From NCBI GenBank assembly GCA_949358305.1, contig OX442316.1, forward strand, positions 10,106,001 to 10,170,000: a stretch of 64,000 nt of DNA. The letters run 5' to 3'. Positions 38,356-50,000 of the stretch are shown piece by piece. Position 1 is the first letter of the stretch. The number at the start of each line of letters is the position of its first letter. A model generated the notes under the pieces. That model saw only the letters and a program-made list of their open reading frames with translations, did no database searches and was not told where the DNA came from. The DNA is from Strigamia acuminata. Taxonomy: Eukaryota; Arthropoda; Chilopoda; Geophilomorpha; Linotaeniidae. A program made the position numbers and the translations under genes.

Positions 38356-38465
38356 CATAATAGTATTTAAGTAGCCTTGAGAAGAAAGCAAGGCTACTTG
38401 AAAGGTTTTAAGTAGCCTTGAGAAGAAAGCAAGGCTACTTGAAAGGTTAGGTTTCTACTATTATG
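38356..38465. repeat. 110-bp fold-back element with two tandem perfect hairpins
   Basis: A 41-bp unit is repeated exactly twice (38366-38406 and 38407-38447). Each unit contains an 11-bp perfect hairpin, AAGTAGCCTTG / CAAGGCTACTT, with the 9-base loop AGAAGAAAG: stems 38369-38379 with 38389-38399, and 38410-38420 with 38430-38440. The whole is framed by 10-bp inverted repeats, CATAATAGTA (38356-38365) and TACTATTATG (38456-38465). It lies 143 bp upstream of the TRMT6 start codon. No convincing target duplication is visible. It could be a small non-autonomous fold-back transposon or a structured regulatory or RNA element. Confidence 0.75.
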
Positions 38466-38487
38466 AATTGGTCACACTGTGGGTTGA

Positions 38488-38658
38488 TATAAAAAGTGCA
38501 GCACACAAATTCTCGCATTATTTGCGGCGGTCGTCGTGTGGAAACTAAAGGAGGAGGATTTGGCTGCCGTGCAGTGAAGCCATCGCTTGGGATTGCGAGA
38601 TATATTATATTATATTAATCTGTGCGATATTAAAAAGATTGAAATTGTTGTTAATAAA
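38488..38658 (+). other. Possible small non-coding transcription unit (TATA to AATAAA)
   Basis: A TATAAAA box (38488-38494) is followed about 160 bases later by AATAAA (38653-38658) and a T-rich tract. No ATG-initiated frame of note lies between. A 7-bp inverted repeat (TCTCGCA near 38512, TGCGAGA near 38594) brackets a GC-richer core. This would make a short polyadenylated RNA or be a chance arrangement. Confidence 0.25.
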
Positions 38659-39293
38659 GCATATTTATTGTTCCATTTGTTTTAATTCCAAATTTTATTA
38701 CTTTGGAAATATGGATACTTTGACGTTAGATCGTCCGAGTTAGATGTTGAAGCGATGTGGGCGGTATTCAATACGGTTGTTTCATTCGGTTGTGTCTAGA
38801 TGGCGACAGCGACCAGAGGCAGTTTGTGATTGGAAACGGTTGCGCCATCTATGTTTCTAAAATGTAATGAATCAGGAGTTAAAATCCCTATATGATGGTG
38901 ATTATACTTTGGGAAGGACCGATTTATCATCCATGGAAGCGATGCAATACGGTATTGTTTCGTGTACATTTGTTTGACTTGCACGTCAGTTTCAAGCTAA
39001 GTTGACTGATCAAACAGTATAAAAATCAAGTTTGGCGCCATTTGTTGCCCTAGATAGTTGGAACAATGTGATTAGCCAACTGTGATAAGAGCCGTGATTG
39101 GATGTGCGCATAGTGTAAGTGTATTTACACTATAGTACCATGGAAAGGAGAAATTATAAGAATTTTTTTTAATGAGTGGGAGAGATCTGGCGTGGGATTA
39201 ACCAGAATTTTTCGTGATATCATTTCCTGACTCGTTTCGAATTGTTACCGAATATAAAACTTGTTTTAATTCAATTTTAACTTTACACAGAAT
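38659..39293. other. Intergenic, CHURC1 3' flank
   Basis: No gene recognised. It should contain the CHURC1 3' UTR on the minus strand. Moderate complexity, no tRNA or repeat structure found. Confidence 0.5.
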
Positions 39294-39824
39294 TTAGTAA
39301 ATATCATTTTGAAGTCTTGGGTCATCTGGCATTATGCTTATACTGTCTTCAGCTCGTCCACATAGAAGACATTCCATTTCATATTCCTGTCAAATTAAAT
39401 TTAAAATACATCTAAAAAATTGCTGAATGCTATAAAAACTACAAATACAAACCTGATAGTTACCATTTACTTTGAACGAATATTCGTGGTTAGCTATTAA
39501 ATGATCACAATTTGTACATTTATCTAAAAATAAATCAAATTTAAAAACAACGAGCAAATTATTCGTGTCCACGCATTTATACGTTGGAATGTGACTAGTT
39601 CTTCGCCATCGTCATCTTCTTTTGCAACTCGGTTAACAATTTCTAATGTATCTTTATTTTGACATTGACAACAACCTTGGTAATTCAGTAGATACGAGCC
39701 AGTGTCGAGACACATTCTACCCTGAATAAGAAATGTTTCATTAATATAAAAAATTCGGCATAATCAGATTATTAATTCATAATACCCGATCGGGGAATTC
39801 ATCTTTAACACACTGTTCACACAT
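39294..39824 (-). CDS. CHURC1: Churchill protein (zinc-binding)
   Basis: Churchill is a small zinc-binding protein first described as a regulator of FGF responsiveness in vertebrate neural induction; its wider role is unclear. Four exons in coding order: 39824-39786, 39721-39583, 39523-39453 and 39386-39294, all phase-consistent, giving 113 residues (human 112). The N-terminus is [14 protein letters not shown]. CysX2Cys-type pairs are at C2/C5, in the CCQCQNKD segment, in [15 protein letters not shown] and in [14 protein letters not shown], followed by the conserved MPDDPR near the C-terminus. These match the cysteine/histidine pattern of vertebrate Churchill along the whole length. Introns are 59-66 bp. 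It lies in tandem between PC2 and TRMT6. Confidence 0.96.
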
Positions 39825-41033
39825 CTCCTTTGTATGTTTGTCCAATCCAAACGAAATCACGCTTTTAATTTGCTCCAGCGAGGTATTTAGATAAGTAACT
39901 CCAGACGTTTGCAGTCGATCATTCGTGGTAAAGCCGAGAAAATGGCAATGGGCAAAGCTGATTCGTGGTCATACGAAAAAAAAACAAGATCTTTATATTC
40001 TATTCGTGATAATTGAGAAGGAAAAATAATAAACTTTCTTATTAGAATTAGGAATTTCATTTGCGTTACTTAATTAATCATTTTCATTTCGGTTTTCCGA
40101 GCGTCTAATTGGTTAAATTAGACCAATGGTAAAAACCATCAAATGTTTATTTCATTCCGTGCATGCGGGAGGATAAAACAAAGTTTGAAACTTACCTTTT
40201 TAAATAAATAAAAATTGGAAAACAAAAAATGCGACATTTCTTCTTGTTTGTTCATAATTTTCATAATTTTTTTTTTTATATAAATTTACTCAACTTTGCC
40301 TTTCACAAAAATAAATTTATTTTTTCAATAACTTAAATCACAATGATGAAATTCGTTTTTGTTTTTTTTTAGTTGAAAAAAGAAAAACAAATCCAAATTA
40401 ATTTAAGTACGGTATATTTTTTTACACACCAATTTTTGGATGAAATAAAAAATAAACAAATAAAAAAGTTTTTTAATACAAGAAATTTGGCTTAAACTAC
40501 TCTTAAGAAAAAGAGAGATTCTAAAGTCATTCATTTGCTTACCATAGAAACGCTTATTAACATTTTTATTTTCAGATTTTAGGCTTGGACCCTCGAAATT
40601 GGATAAAATTCAAGAAATGTTTTAAAATTATTATTATCAAAACCTTTTCGTTTCATTATTGAACAATTATTGATTGATTTTTTTTGTTTTAAATACTTTT
40701 TAAAATTTAAAAATCGTAATTTTCCTTTCTCAACATTTTGGATTCCATTTATACAAAAAATAAAACTGGAATGACATTACCTAATAAAAGAATCTACAGT
40801 TTTATTTAAAATAAATATCCAAAAATAAACAATAAAATACACAGATTTAAGAGTTATTTTCAAGTCCTATAAAAAGCTGCTGAAAAATATGACATTTTTA
40901 TCGAACTCACTTTATATAAAACTAAACTGACATTTTAAAAAATAAAAACCAATTTAAAAAAGAACAAAGAAAAATTACAACTGTCTATAATAACTTAGTT
41001 AAAAACATTAAAAGAATTTAATTCCCGTCTTAT
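39825..41033. other. Intergenic, CHURC1 upstream / PC2 3' UTR
   Basis: Very AT-rich, no open frames of note. The PC2 3' UTR should occupy its right part: a minus-strand AATAAA lies at about 40801-40806, some 230 bases past the stop. The CHURC1 promoter should lie at the left; no TATA box is obvious. Confidence 0.55.
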
Positions 41034-44000
41034 TTACTGCTTCATCTTCTCCTCATGAGCTTTCTTCACAATTGCCAATTTGGAATGAGGGTCAAGTACA
41101 GATAAATTCTTGTAAGGAGCATCCCGTGTCCCATGCAGTACTAATGTCCATTCTTTGAGGTATCCCATCTGAGACAACTGACTATCGAAACTGGCCTACA
41201 AAAAAAAAATTTAAAATGCTTTACTATTCCTAAAAATTGCTTAAAAACCCAAAAACTTCTTAATTAATTAAAATATCTTGTCGGTAATTAAGACTTGGAC
41301 CCAAAATATGTGTAAAATTGGTCCAGATTCGTGGCACTGTAAAGACAAACCCTCTAAACCAGGGGTGTCCAACCCGCGGCCCAGCACACATCATTAAAAA
41401 TTTTTTTTTCCAATGTGGCCCGGGAAAGCCGGGATGTTGGGCACTCCTGCTCTAAACCTTTGATCTCACCTCCAGAGTCCACTTGCCTCGAGGATTTTCT
41501 CCCCAGGTATGCGTGGTCATGAAAGGCCATTTGGCAAAACCATCGTGACGATCATCATCATTTGGACGTCTACTCAAAATCATCGATCTAGAAAACCCAC
41601 AAGTTATAAGTAAATTATAAATTATTCTAAACAAAGCGTTAATTATCATTTTACCTGGTTCCGAGAGGTGATGTGAGAAAGAGATTAACATCACCTCTTC
41701 GCGTAGCATTTAAAGTGATTATGGCTTGTACGTGCTCCAAATAGTTAACTTCGGTTTCACTACCTTTGCATCCTGTTGTCGCAACTTCGAGTTTCAAGCT
41801 GTTGTTAGTGGAAAAGTGACTGCAAATGACAGAGACACCGAGTGAAACTGACGGCTAATACCACTCGAATAAACTCGGAATGACGTATTGATTTCTTTTC
41901 GAGATTGGCCCCTTTAAGCCCTCCGACTCTTTCATAATTGCCCGTTTGATTGATCCATTCCTCAACGCAGGTTAATTCTCTCGTTATCTCTATACCCCGT
42001 GTCAACGATAAGAAGAGAAAGAAAGAAATCGTTTAATTGACTCGTCTGTGCCGTCTGAAATGTTTTTTTCTCTCGCTCTCTCTCTCTTTTTTCTTTTTGT
42101 TATTGCAGCCCGTCATAGAAAATATCCCTTTTGCATTCTGCTCTGATTTTATTCCTGATCATTTGGTTTGATAGGCCATCAAAAGACTATTCATCTCGTC
42201 AAACCATGTAATAATTCCTCCTGATACGAGAAAACTATCGACCAAACGACACAATTATCCGCGATTCACTCGACTCATTCTGACGTTTTTCAATCTACGT
42301 CTTTCAATTTTTGCTATTCGACACAATAACCAGATAACAAGTTAAAACAAGTTTTATGCGTAAAAACAATGGACTTTCTTTTTAATAGCTGCCATTTCAA
42401 TTTTTTTTTATTCATACCATTTTCATCTTTATAATGCCAGATATGACATAAATGATGGAGCAAATTTTATGATAATTTTTCATGTAGAAATAAATAAAAA
42501 TCATAAACACGTGCATAAAAAAACAATAATTACGCACACTTTTCTCATTTTTTCCCCTCTTTTACTTACTGCAATGCATCGTTAACTACGGCTCCTTCGC
42601 AGTGATATCTCGCAGGAACTGTCTGCCATCTTCGAGCTAAAGCCACCATAGCACCCGCATCTAAGACGCCAAAGCCGAAGAGGTGATTGTATTCTAAACC
42701 AACACCATTCATCGTCCATCGAAATCGTTTCTTCCCATCAAAAAGAGAGTTTCGTTTAGATGTGAGTACAGTTAAATGTTGCATATCGCGCCAGGTTAAC
42801 TTGGGACTAAATATAAAAGAAAAAAAAAATTAATTAGTAATAGTAAAGCAAACAGTTTGTGTAGTTAATTTAAAAAATAAACTGCCTTTCTCTCGACAAA
42901 CGGCAAAATTCTTCATTACACAGCTTTCTTTCCCTTCTTCCTAAGAGATTTTGGATTGGAATTTATCGGGATTTGGAAATTCCAACTGCCCGCCCGCCGT
43001 TTATTCAATCGCCGAGGGAATGTTAGTCAATAATACTTACTTGGCTTCGAGAGCCAGAGCGAAAACTCCTGCTGCTTCCGGTGCAGCTGCTGATGTCCCT
43101 GAATGAGTTTTCGTGCATTTCCCATACAGATCTGTCGTGGCCTGTAATAAACACAAGTATACTTATTGTTGCGAAAAGAAATACAATTTATGTTAGTTTT
43201 AGTTTAGGGTACATGCAAATTAAACACGCAACATTTCAGTCGACGGAAAATTAAACTAAAAATCAATACAATGTTTTGTTCCACAAATCGACAAAGCGAA
43301 AAATATAATTTTTTTTTAAAAAAAAGAAAAAAAAAGCAAAGCAAATTCAAATAGGATCAAATCAAATTGCATTTAAAAGCGAAAACAGGTTTAAAGCTTT
43401 TACGGATGAAATTCATGAAAGAAATCAATGCAACAATTTATTATTTAAGAGCCAAGTTGTTGGATTGAAGGAAAGAAATCACACATCTTTTGAACATAAT
43501 CAACACGAACGATTTACTCTTCGTAACAAGTAATAATACAATGTTGCCATAGACACAACTACAAACAATATATTTCCCTTAACAACAACAGCAAACTAAC
43601 TCAATGTTGAAACTTCACTTACAAATTCCCCTTCAGTTTTAACATTAAGTTCACATGTGAATATTCAAACTTTATAAACGAATAAATAACGTAATTGCTT
43701 AAATTAAACTGTCTTCATCTTTGCTCTTTCAATGAATTCCCATTCCTCGTAGACACTTGTCTATATTGGGCTTGCTGAGCGGCTTGGTCATCATATCAGC
43801 CCACATTTCCACCCCTGGCACGTGAACTATTTGGATCTTGTCTGCTTCAACCTTTGACTTGATCAGGTGGTATTTCCGATTTAGATATTTGGTTCGGACC
43901 CGCTGAACCCCGTCCTGCAGCATTTGAACCGCCGCCTCATTGTCGTTGTAAAGTGTAATTTGACCAACCGGCAATCGTAAGTCTCCGAAAATGCCCTTCA

Positions 44001-47000
44001 CCCAGCTTAACTCTTTAATTCCATCAGCAACTGCATCCAATTCACTTTCGCACGACGACTCCGCCACGTTGCCCTGTTTTTTACACCTCCAACTCAGTAG
44101 TGATTCTCCATTCTTCACTATGAATCCCGTGAACGATCGCGCGTCTTGTGTCGAGTTCCAACTCGCATCCGCGTAGGAATGTAAACGGCTCTCTCCCTTC
44201 GAGTATCTCAACTTGTAGTCCATGGTCCCTCGAATGTAACGTAACACCCGCTTGGCTGCTGCTAAATGTATCTCCCGAGGATCTTTGTTGAATCGGGAAA
44301 GAGAACTTACTGCGAAGCTCAAATCTGGCCTAGTGCTGGTCGCTAAATACATGATGCTTCCGATGACTTCCTGATACAGTCTTTGGTCAACAGGCTCGCT
44401 TTCCTCGAATTCCTCCAATTTTAGCCCTAATTCACATGGCGTTGTAGCTGGATTGCATCTATCCATTCCAAAGCGCTTCAATATTTTCTCTGCATATTTG
44501 CGCTGGTACAGGCAAATTTCGCCATTTTCTTGGCTGACTTCTAACCCCAAAACATACTTCAGTTTGCCCATTGCCACCAACTCAATAAACTTGCCAATGT
44601 CCCTGATCTTTTGGTCTCGGATTTTGGCATTCGAACTCGCCGTCACGAGGTCGTCGACGTAAACAGCTATATAAATTGTCCCGTCATCACTCCGATATTG
44701 GTAGAGACAAGGGTCATCCGCCAATCTCTTAAACCCGCATGCCGTCAAAACCTCGTGGAGTTTCTCGTTCCAACACCTCCCCGCTTGCTTCAAGCCATAA
44801 ATGCTTCGAAGCAGTCTGCAAACAAATTCGATCCCTTCCTCCGTGAATCCTTCCGGCTGCTCCATGAAAATTCGCTCCTTTAATTTCCCATGTAAATATG
44901 CCGTCTTCACGTCGTATAAGTCCAAGAATAGATCTTCTTTCGCCGCCAAATCTAGTAGAATCCGCAATGTCTCAATTCGCACTACAGGCGAAAATGTCTG
45001 ATCATAGTCAGTTCCTGGTTTTTGACTGCACCCGACAGCTACCAGTCGCGCTTTGTAGCGTGTAAGACTTTCGTCTGGGTTTTCCTTAATCCTGAACACC
45101 CATTTCGATTTTACTGGCTTCACATCAGTTGGCCTCTTCTCCATCTTCCAGACTTCGTGTTGATGCATTGATTTGATCTCATCTCGCATCGCCTCCGTCC
45201 ATTTATCCGCTTCGGGTGACCACATGGCTTCCTTGTGTGTAGTAGGTGTCACCCGAACATCCGCCATATTGGCTTGCTCCCTCAATCTGGTCGAACGTCG
45301 CACGCCGCGTTGCTGCAAGTCCTCTTCTATGGCTTCCACTCGTTGTCGATTTTCGACTGCTAACATCTGCTTGGTTGCGCCCCGCCTACGTCCTCCCCCT
45401 CGAGCGGGCACTCGATTCGGCATTTGGACTGGTTCTGGATCGGCTGCCTGTAAGGGCTCCGGCTCAATGTCCAAATCTGGATCGGGTTGCTCGATCGGAT
45501 CTGGCGGCGCAACCTCACGCGGCTGCATATTCGCTGCGTCGTAAAACACGTCCAAATCGGCTAAATCAATCAGTTCCTCCGCGCGTTCCTCTTGATGCTC
45601 AACAATCCTTCCCAACTTAAATTCGTCAAAAACTACGTCGCGAGACTCGGTAATGCGTCCCGTATCTTCCATAAGAATACGATAAGCTTTACGCTTTTGA
45701 GAATAACCCACCATGACGCCTGTTCTGGTCTTGGTGTGCAACTTATCTTGGCGAAACTTAGGCTCAAGCACGTGTGCCATGCACCCAAACCGACGTAAAT
45801 GAGACACACTCGGTGTTTTCATTTTCCACCGCTCATATGGCGTTCGCCCATGCACGCTGGTTTTACACCTGTTGCGCAGGTATGCTGCCGTGAGTGCTGC
45901 CTCGCCCCATAACTCTAAAGGTAAACCAGAGTCCACCATAAGCGTCCTCATTGTTTCGACGACTGTCCGGTTCATCCGTTCCGCCACTCCGTTGCTTTGG
46001 GGCGCCCATGCAGTGGTCAGTTCGTGCTGTATCCCCTTCTGACTAAAGAAGGATCCCAAGTTTTCGTTCAAAAATTCTCCCCCATTGTCCGTACGAATCC
46101 GCTTGACCTTTCTGTCCATTTGCAATTCGCAATGCGCCAAAAAATCTTTAATTGCTTGTCCCGCTTGTGCTTTAGTTCCCAAAAGTCTCAAAAACACCAT
46201 GCGACTATAGTCGTCCACCATGGTCAAAATATATTTGGCTCCACCAAGTGATTGTGTTGGCATCGGACCCATTAAATCCATATGAAAAAGCTCCATCACC
46301 TCGTGTGATTGCTTAAACGGAACTGCCTTATGTGATATTTTAATCATCTTGCCTTTAATGCACTCCGTGCATTGGTCAGTCTGTGTTTCTGAGTTCCATT
46401 TCAAGCCCCTTACTAGGTCCAACTTTGCCATCTCCTCCAAACTCTTGTAATTTGGATGGCCGAGACGTTGATGCCACAGCAATCGCGTCGCTACTTGCGC
46501 TACTCGTACTGTTTCTGCCGTCTGCACAGCTTCTATGCTCATCGCACCGACCACGAATTTATCCTCCACGCGCCACGCCGTTACCACGTCATTTCCCTCA
46601 TCATCTCGAATGCATGCGCTTTCCTTGGTAAAAAGCACATTCAGTCCCGCATCCACGATCTTTGGAACCGACAACAAATTCGTCTGCAAATCCGGTATGA
46701 ACAGCGTATTTCTCAAACGTAATCTATTCCCGGTGTCCTGTTCCTCCATTAACACTTCACCTCGCCCTGGTGAGTCCGTCTCGGCATTACTTGCCAATCC
46801 CACATTTTGTGGAAACACCTCGTAGGTTTGGAATCTTTCCTTTGCTGACACCATATGACTGGTTGCCCCAGAATCCAATAACCACTCTTCTGCAATCGTT
46901 TGTGCGTGTTTTTTCGGCAATTCCCTCATTCCGCACGCATATTCACGTGGCTTCACTGACTTGCATGTCCCACAGCACGCTGAACGCTCGGTCGGCTTTC

Positions 47001-50000
47001 CCCCGCGACCTCTTCCTGATCCTCTGTAATTCGATCCTCGACCGCGCGCGTTTGTGTTTGCCGTCGTCCCATCGTTCGGCTTGCCCTTTGACCAGCAGTC
47101 CCTCGCATAATGTCCCACCTTGTGACAACTAAAGCACTCTACACTGGTCTTGCCCCTTGGTCGTGCCCTGTATGCACCTTCATTCACCTGAGAATTCTTT
47201 TTCTTCTCTTTCAATCTCTCTTCTTCTGATCTCAATGCAAGTCGAATTTCTCCCATCGTCAAGTCATTCTTTTGGCCCTCGAAAATTCTCACGTTATTTT
47301 CGAAATCCGTTCGCAAACCTTGCGCCACGTAACTGACCAACTCACGATTCGAGAATACTCTGCCCAATTCGGCTCCCTTGGCGCTAATTGCTTCGGCTCG
47401 GTTTAAATAATCGTCCACGCTTTCTTTTTCTCCCATTTTCAATTTGCTTATCTCCAAACTGCATTTGACCTTTTCAAAATCATTCCTTGGCCCCATATCC
47501 GCTTCTACTTTTTCCCATAACGTTTTCGCCACAGTTTCCGCACTAAATCTCAGTGCTTGCTCTGCTGAGAAAGATAATACAAGTACAGTCATTGCATCGT
47601 CATTATTCTTTTCCCATTCGTCCCAGATTGCACGCATTTGTGCATAATTTGCCAATCCTGGGCGACCTTTTTCCGGCTGGTCGGCTTCAATGGCAGTCTT
47701 CCATAATCCTTTGCTCTTCAGCACTGCGCGAACTCTCAGCTTCCATAAATAGTAGTTCTTATCCGTCAATCTCTCGATTACCGCTGACGTTGATGAGACG
47801 TTCACATTAACAGATTCGCCCGCCATCTCTTGTCAAAATTCCGCGATAAACGAAGAACGAGAAAGGAGAGTATTGTTAGTGTCGTCTGCTTTAAATCTTA
47901 AGCCTATTTTCACTGAATGACGGATAACTTGCGGTTTTTGGTTCCTTTTTGGTGCTTATTTCTTCCCTTGTTCAGTTGGCCACCGGTAACCATCCTCTGC
48001 TACCATTTGTTGGATTGAAGGAAAGAAATCACACATCTTTTGAACATAATCAACACGAACGATTTACTCTTCGTAACAAGTAATAATACAATGTTGCCAT
48101 AGACACAACTACAAACAATATATTTCCCTTAACAACAACAGCAAACTAACTCAATGTTGAAACTTCACTTACACAAGTTCCATTTGGAAAGCTTTCATAA
48201 ATAAGCTAAAGATTAAATAAAAAATTTATATCCGTAGAATAGGAAATATTTAATAAAAAAAAACCGCAAGGAGCCATTCTGCCACAGCTTTCAAGCAAAA
48301 CAAAAGTATTGTTTTGTTTAATAAAAACAGCAGCAAACAATTGGAATATTTTTACTACGCTTTTTGACGAGAAAACCTGTTACAAACTTACAACTCCCGT
48401 GTTTGGATCCTTAGCGCCATTGCTGAATGTTGATGCAAGTGTTGAGGAACAAGACTCATCATAATGAGCATTCTCTCCATCATTTATAGCCGAATTGATG
48501 GAAATTGTCCACATACTGGCAGCATACCCATCACAATTACAGTCATCATCTTCACCGCCATCACCAGATGCCCAAACATAAATATTCCCCAATCCATTTC
48601 TTCCCTACACGAAATAGAAATCGAACATTTAAATTTTATCGTCGAAAAGCTTGGCAAGCATGACTAAGCATGCCCACATTAAAACACCCTGGCCTAAAAA
48701 CTCATTTACTTTCATTAACAATTCACGTAGGATTAAAAGCGCACAATTTACGACTAAAACGAAAAGCTGATAAAACTGATCAATGATTAAAACTGCAATC
48801 ACGGATTTGATTAATATTTCTTGCTCGTACAATTAGATCAAATGTCAAAAGCTATTTCCAAGATAATGAGTGTGGCCAGTACGCAACAATTACACAACGT
48901 ACCTCATTAACTCCACGAACTATTGCTCTCATTGTAGCATTTCGAGGACCATCGACTGTTTTTCCATCATCAGTTGGACCCCAACTTGCACTGTAGATGT
49001 CTATGAGATTGGGTTCATGCCCCATGGAATTGGCTTCAATCAGATCTGTCATATATGGTTGGTCTAACATCCGAATTCCTATTTAAAATAATTTCCAATG
49101 TTATTCTAATTTTTTATTTCGTTGAAAAAAAAAAATTATCATCAGTGAAAGATGAGGAGAAGAAAGTGAAGACAGTAACGAAGGCCCATTCTGTAGTGAA
49201 TTTAGAAATAATTAGTGTGGTTTCTCTCTTTTCTCCTTCACTTAGATGAGAATTCAGGGATGGTGACTGGCAATAGATGATGTTGCCACAACCAATGAAT
49301 GGCTCTTTAATGAGCTACACGTGGTACAATAATCTTAGATACGTATTCTTCCAGGTTCATTAATCACAAGTGGTACTCAAGACGAGTTTTCTAATTATCT
49401 ATCTTTCCACAAAAAAAACACAATGATACTGCAATTCGCTCCAATTTAGGTATACGCAGTAACTCCAACACGAGTTCATATAAAGTTACACAAGCAAATT
49501 AATCAAATTTTCCATTCGATAACAACTTCAATCAAGTTGCTATACACAAAAACATCTTGGTTTTATCAGACCATAGTATCGATTTTAACCGAGGCACAAC
49601 CCGAATAAAGATCCATACTCTTGATTACAAAATAAGCAATAAACTTCCATTAGCTGAATTTCAACATTTATTTTAATGAAAAATAATTAGATCTTTAAGG
49701 TTAAAACCCACGCTGCATCTCTTCGCCCCCTTCCGCTTCTCTGCAAAGCCGTGGAAAGTGCTAACCCATCGGTTTGTAACCCCAAGAGGCCGTGTTGAGT
49801 GCACGTACTGTACCATTGTGTTGGCCCTTGCGAAATAGTATTACCCCAAACTTTGTTCTGTGGGAGTCTAATAGTACCGATGTCCAATCCAATGGATTTA
49901 TTTTTGGAATTCCTACTACAAGTATGTTGCTATACACGTGTCACATTTAGTTTGTGTCAATAAAGAATTGTTTTTACAACTCGAAATTTTATAATAATAT

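Larger units (their letters stand above)
43453..48178 (-). mobile_element. Complete Ty1/copia LTR retrotransposon with 5-bp target duplication
   Basis: Element 43458-48173 (4716 bp) in sense orientation to PC2. Two 166-bp LTRs appear identical base for base and have TG...CA ends on both strands. The target duplication CAAGT is at 43453-43457 and 48174-48178. A primer-binding site adjoins the 5' LTR, a polypurine tract adjoins the 3' LTR, and one uninterrupted gag-pol frame lies between. The domain order protease, integrase, reverse transcriptase, RNase H is diagnostic of copia. Identical LTRs and an intact frame mean very recent insertion. The interior is noticeably GC-richer than host intron DNA. 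Confidence 0.98.
43142..48391 (-). other. PC2 intron 9 with copia insertion
   Basis: This 5.25 kb intron separates the exon with the oxyanion Asp from the exon with the catalytic Ser. Almost 90% of it is the retrotransposon at 43458-48173. Removing the element and one duplication copy would leave an intron of about 530 bp of AT-rich DNA without other features. Confidence 0.85.

Noticed and set aside
43991-47810. Many plus-strand open frames of 60-124 codons
   Set aside because: They lie antisense to the intact copia gag-pol frame and reflect its base composition; no independent start, splice or family signal.
49687-49887. Minus-strand GC-richer frame in PC2 intron 7
   Set aside because: No splice signals fitting the PC2 phase and no place for it in the PC2 protein, which is already complete.
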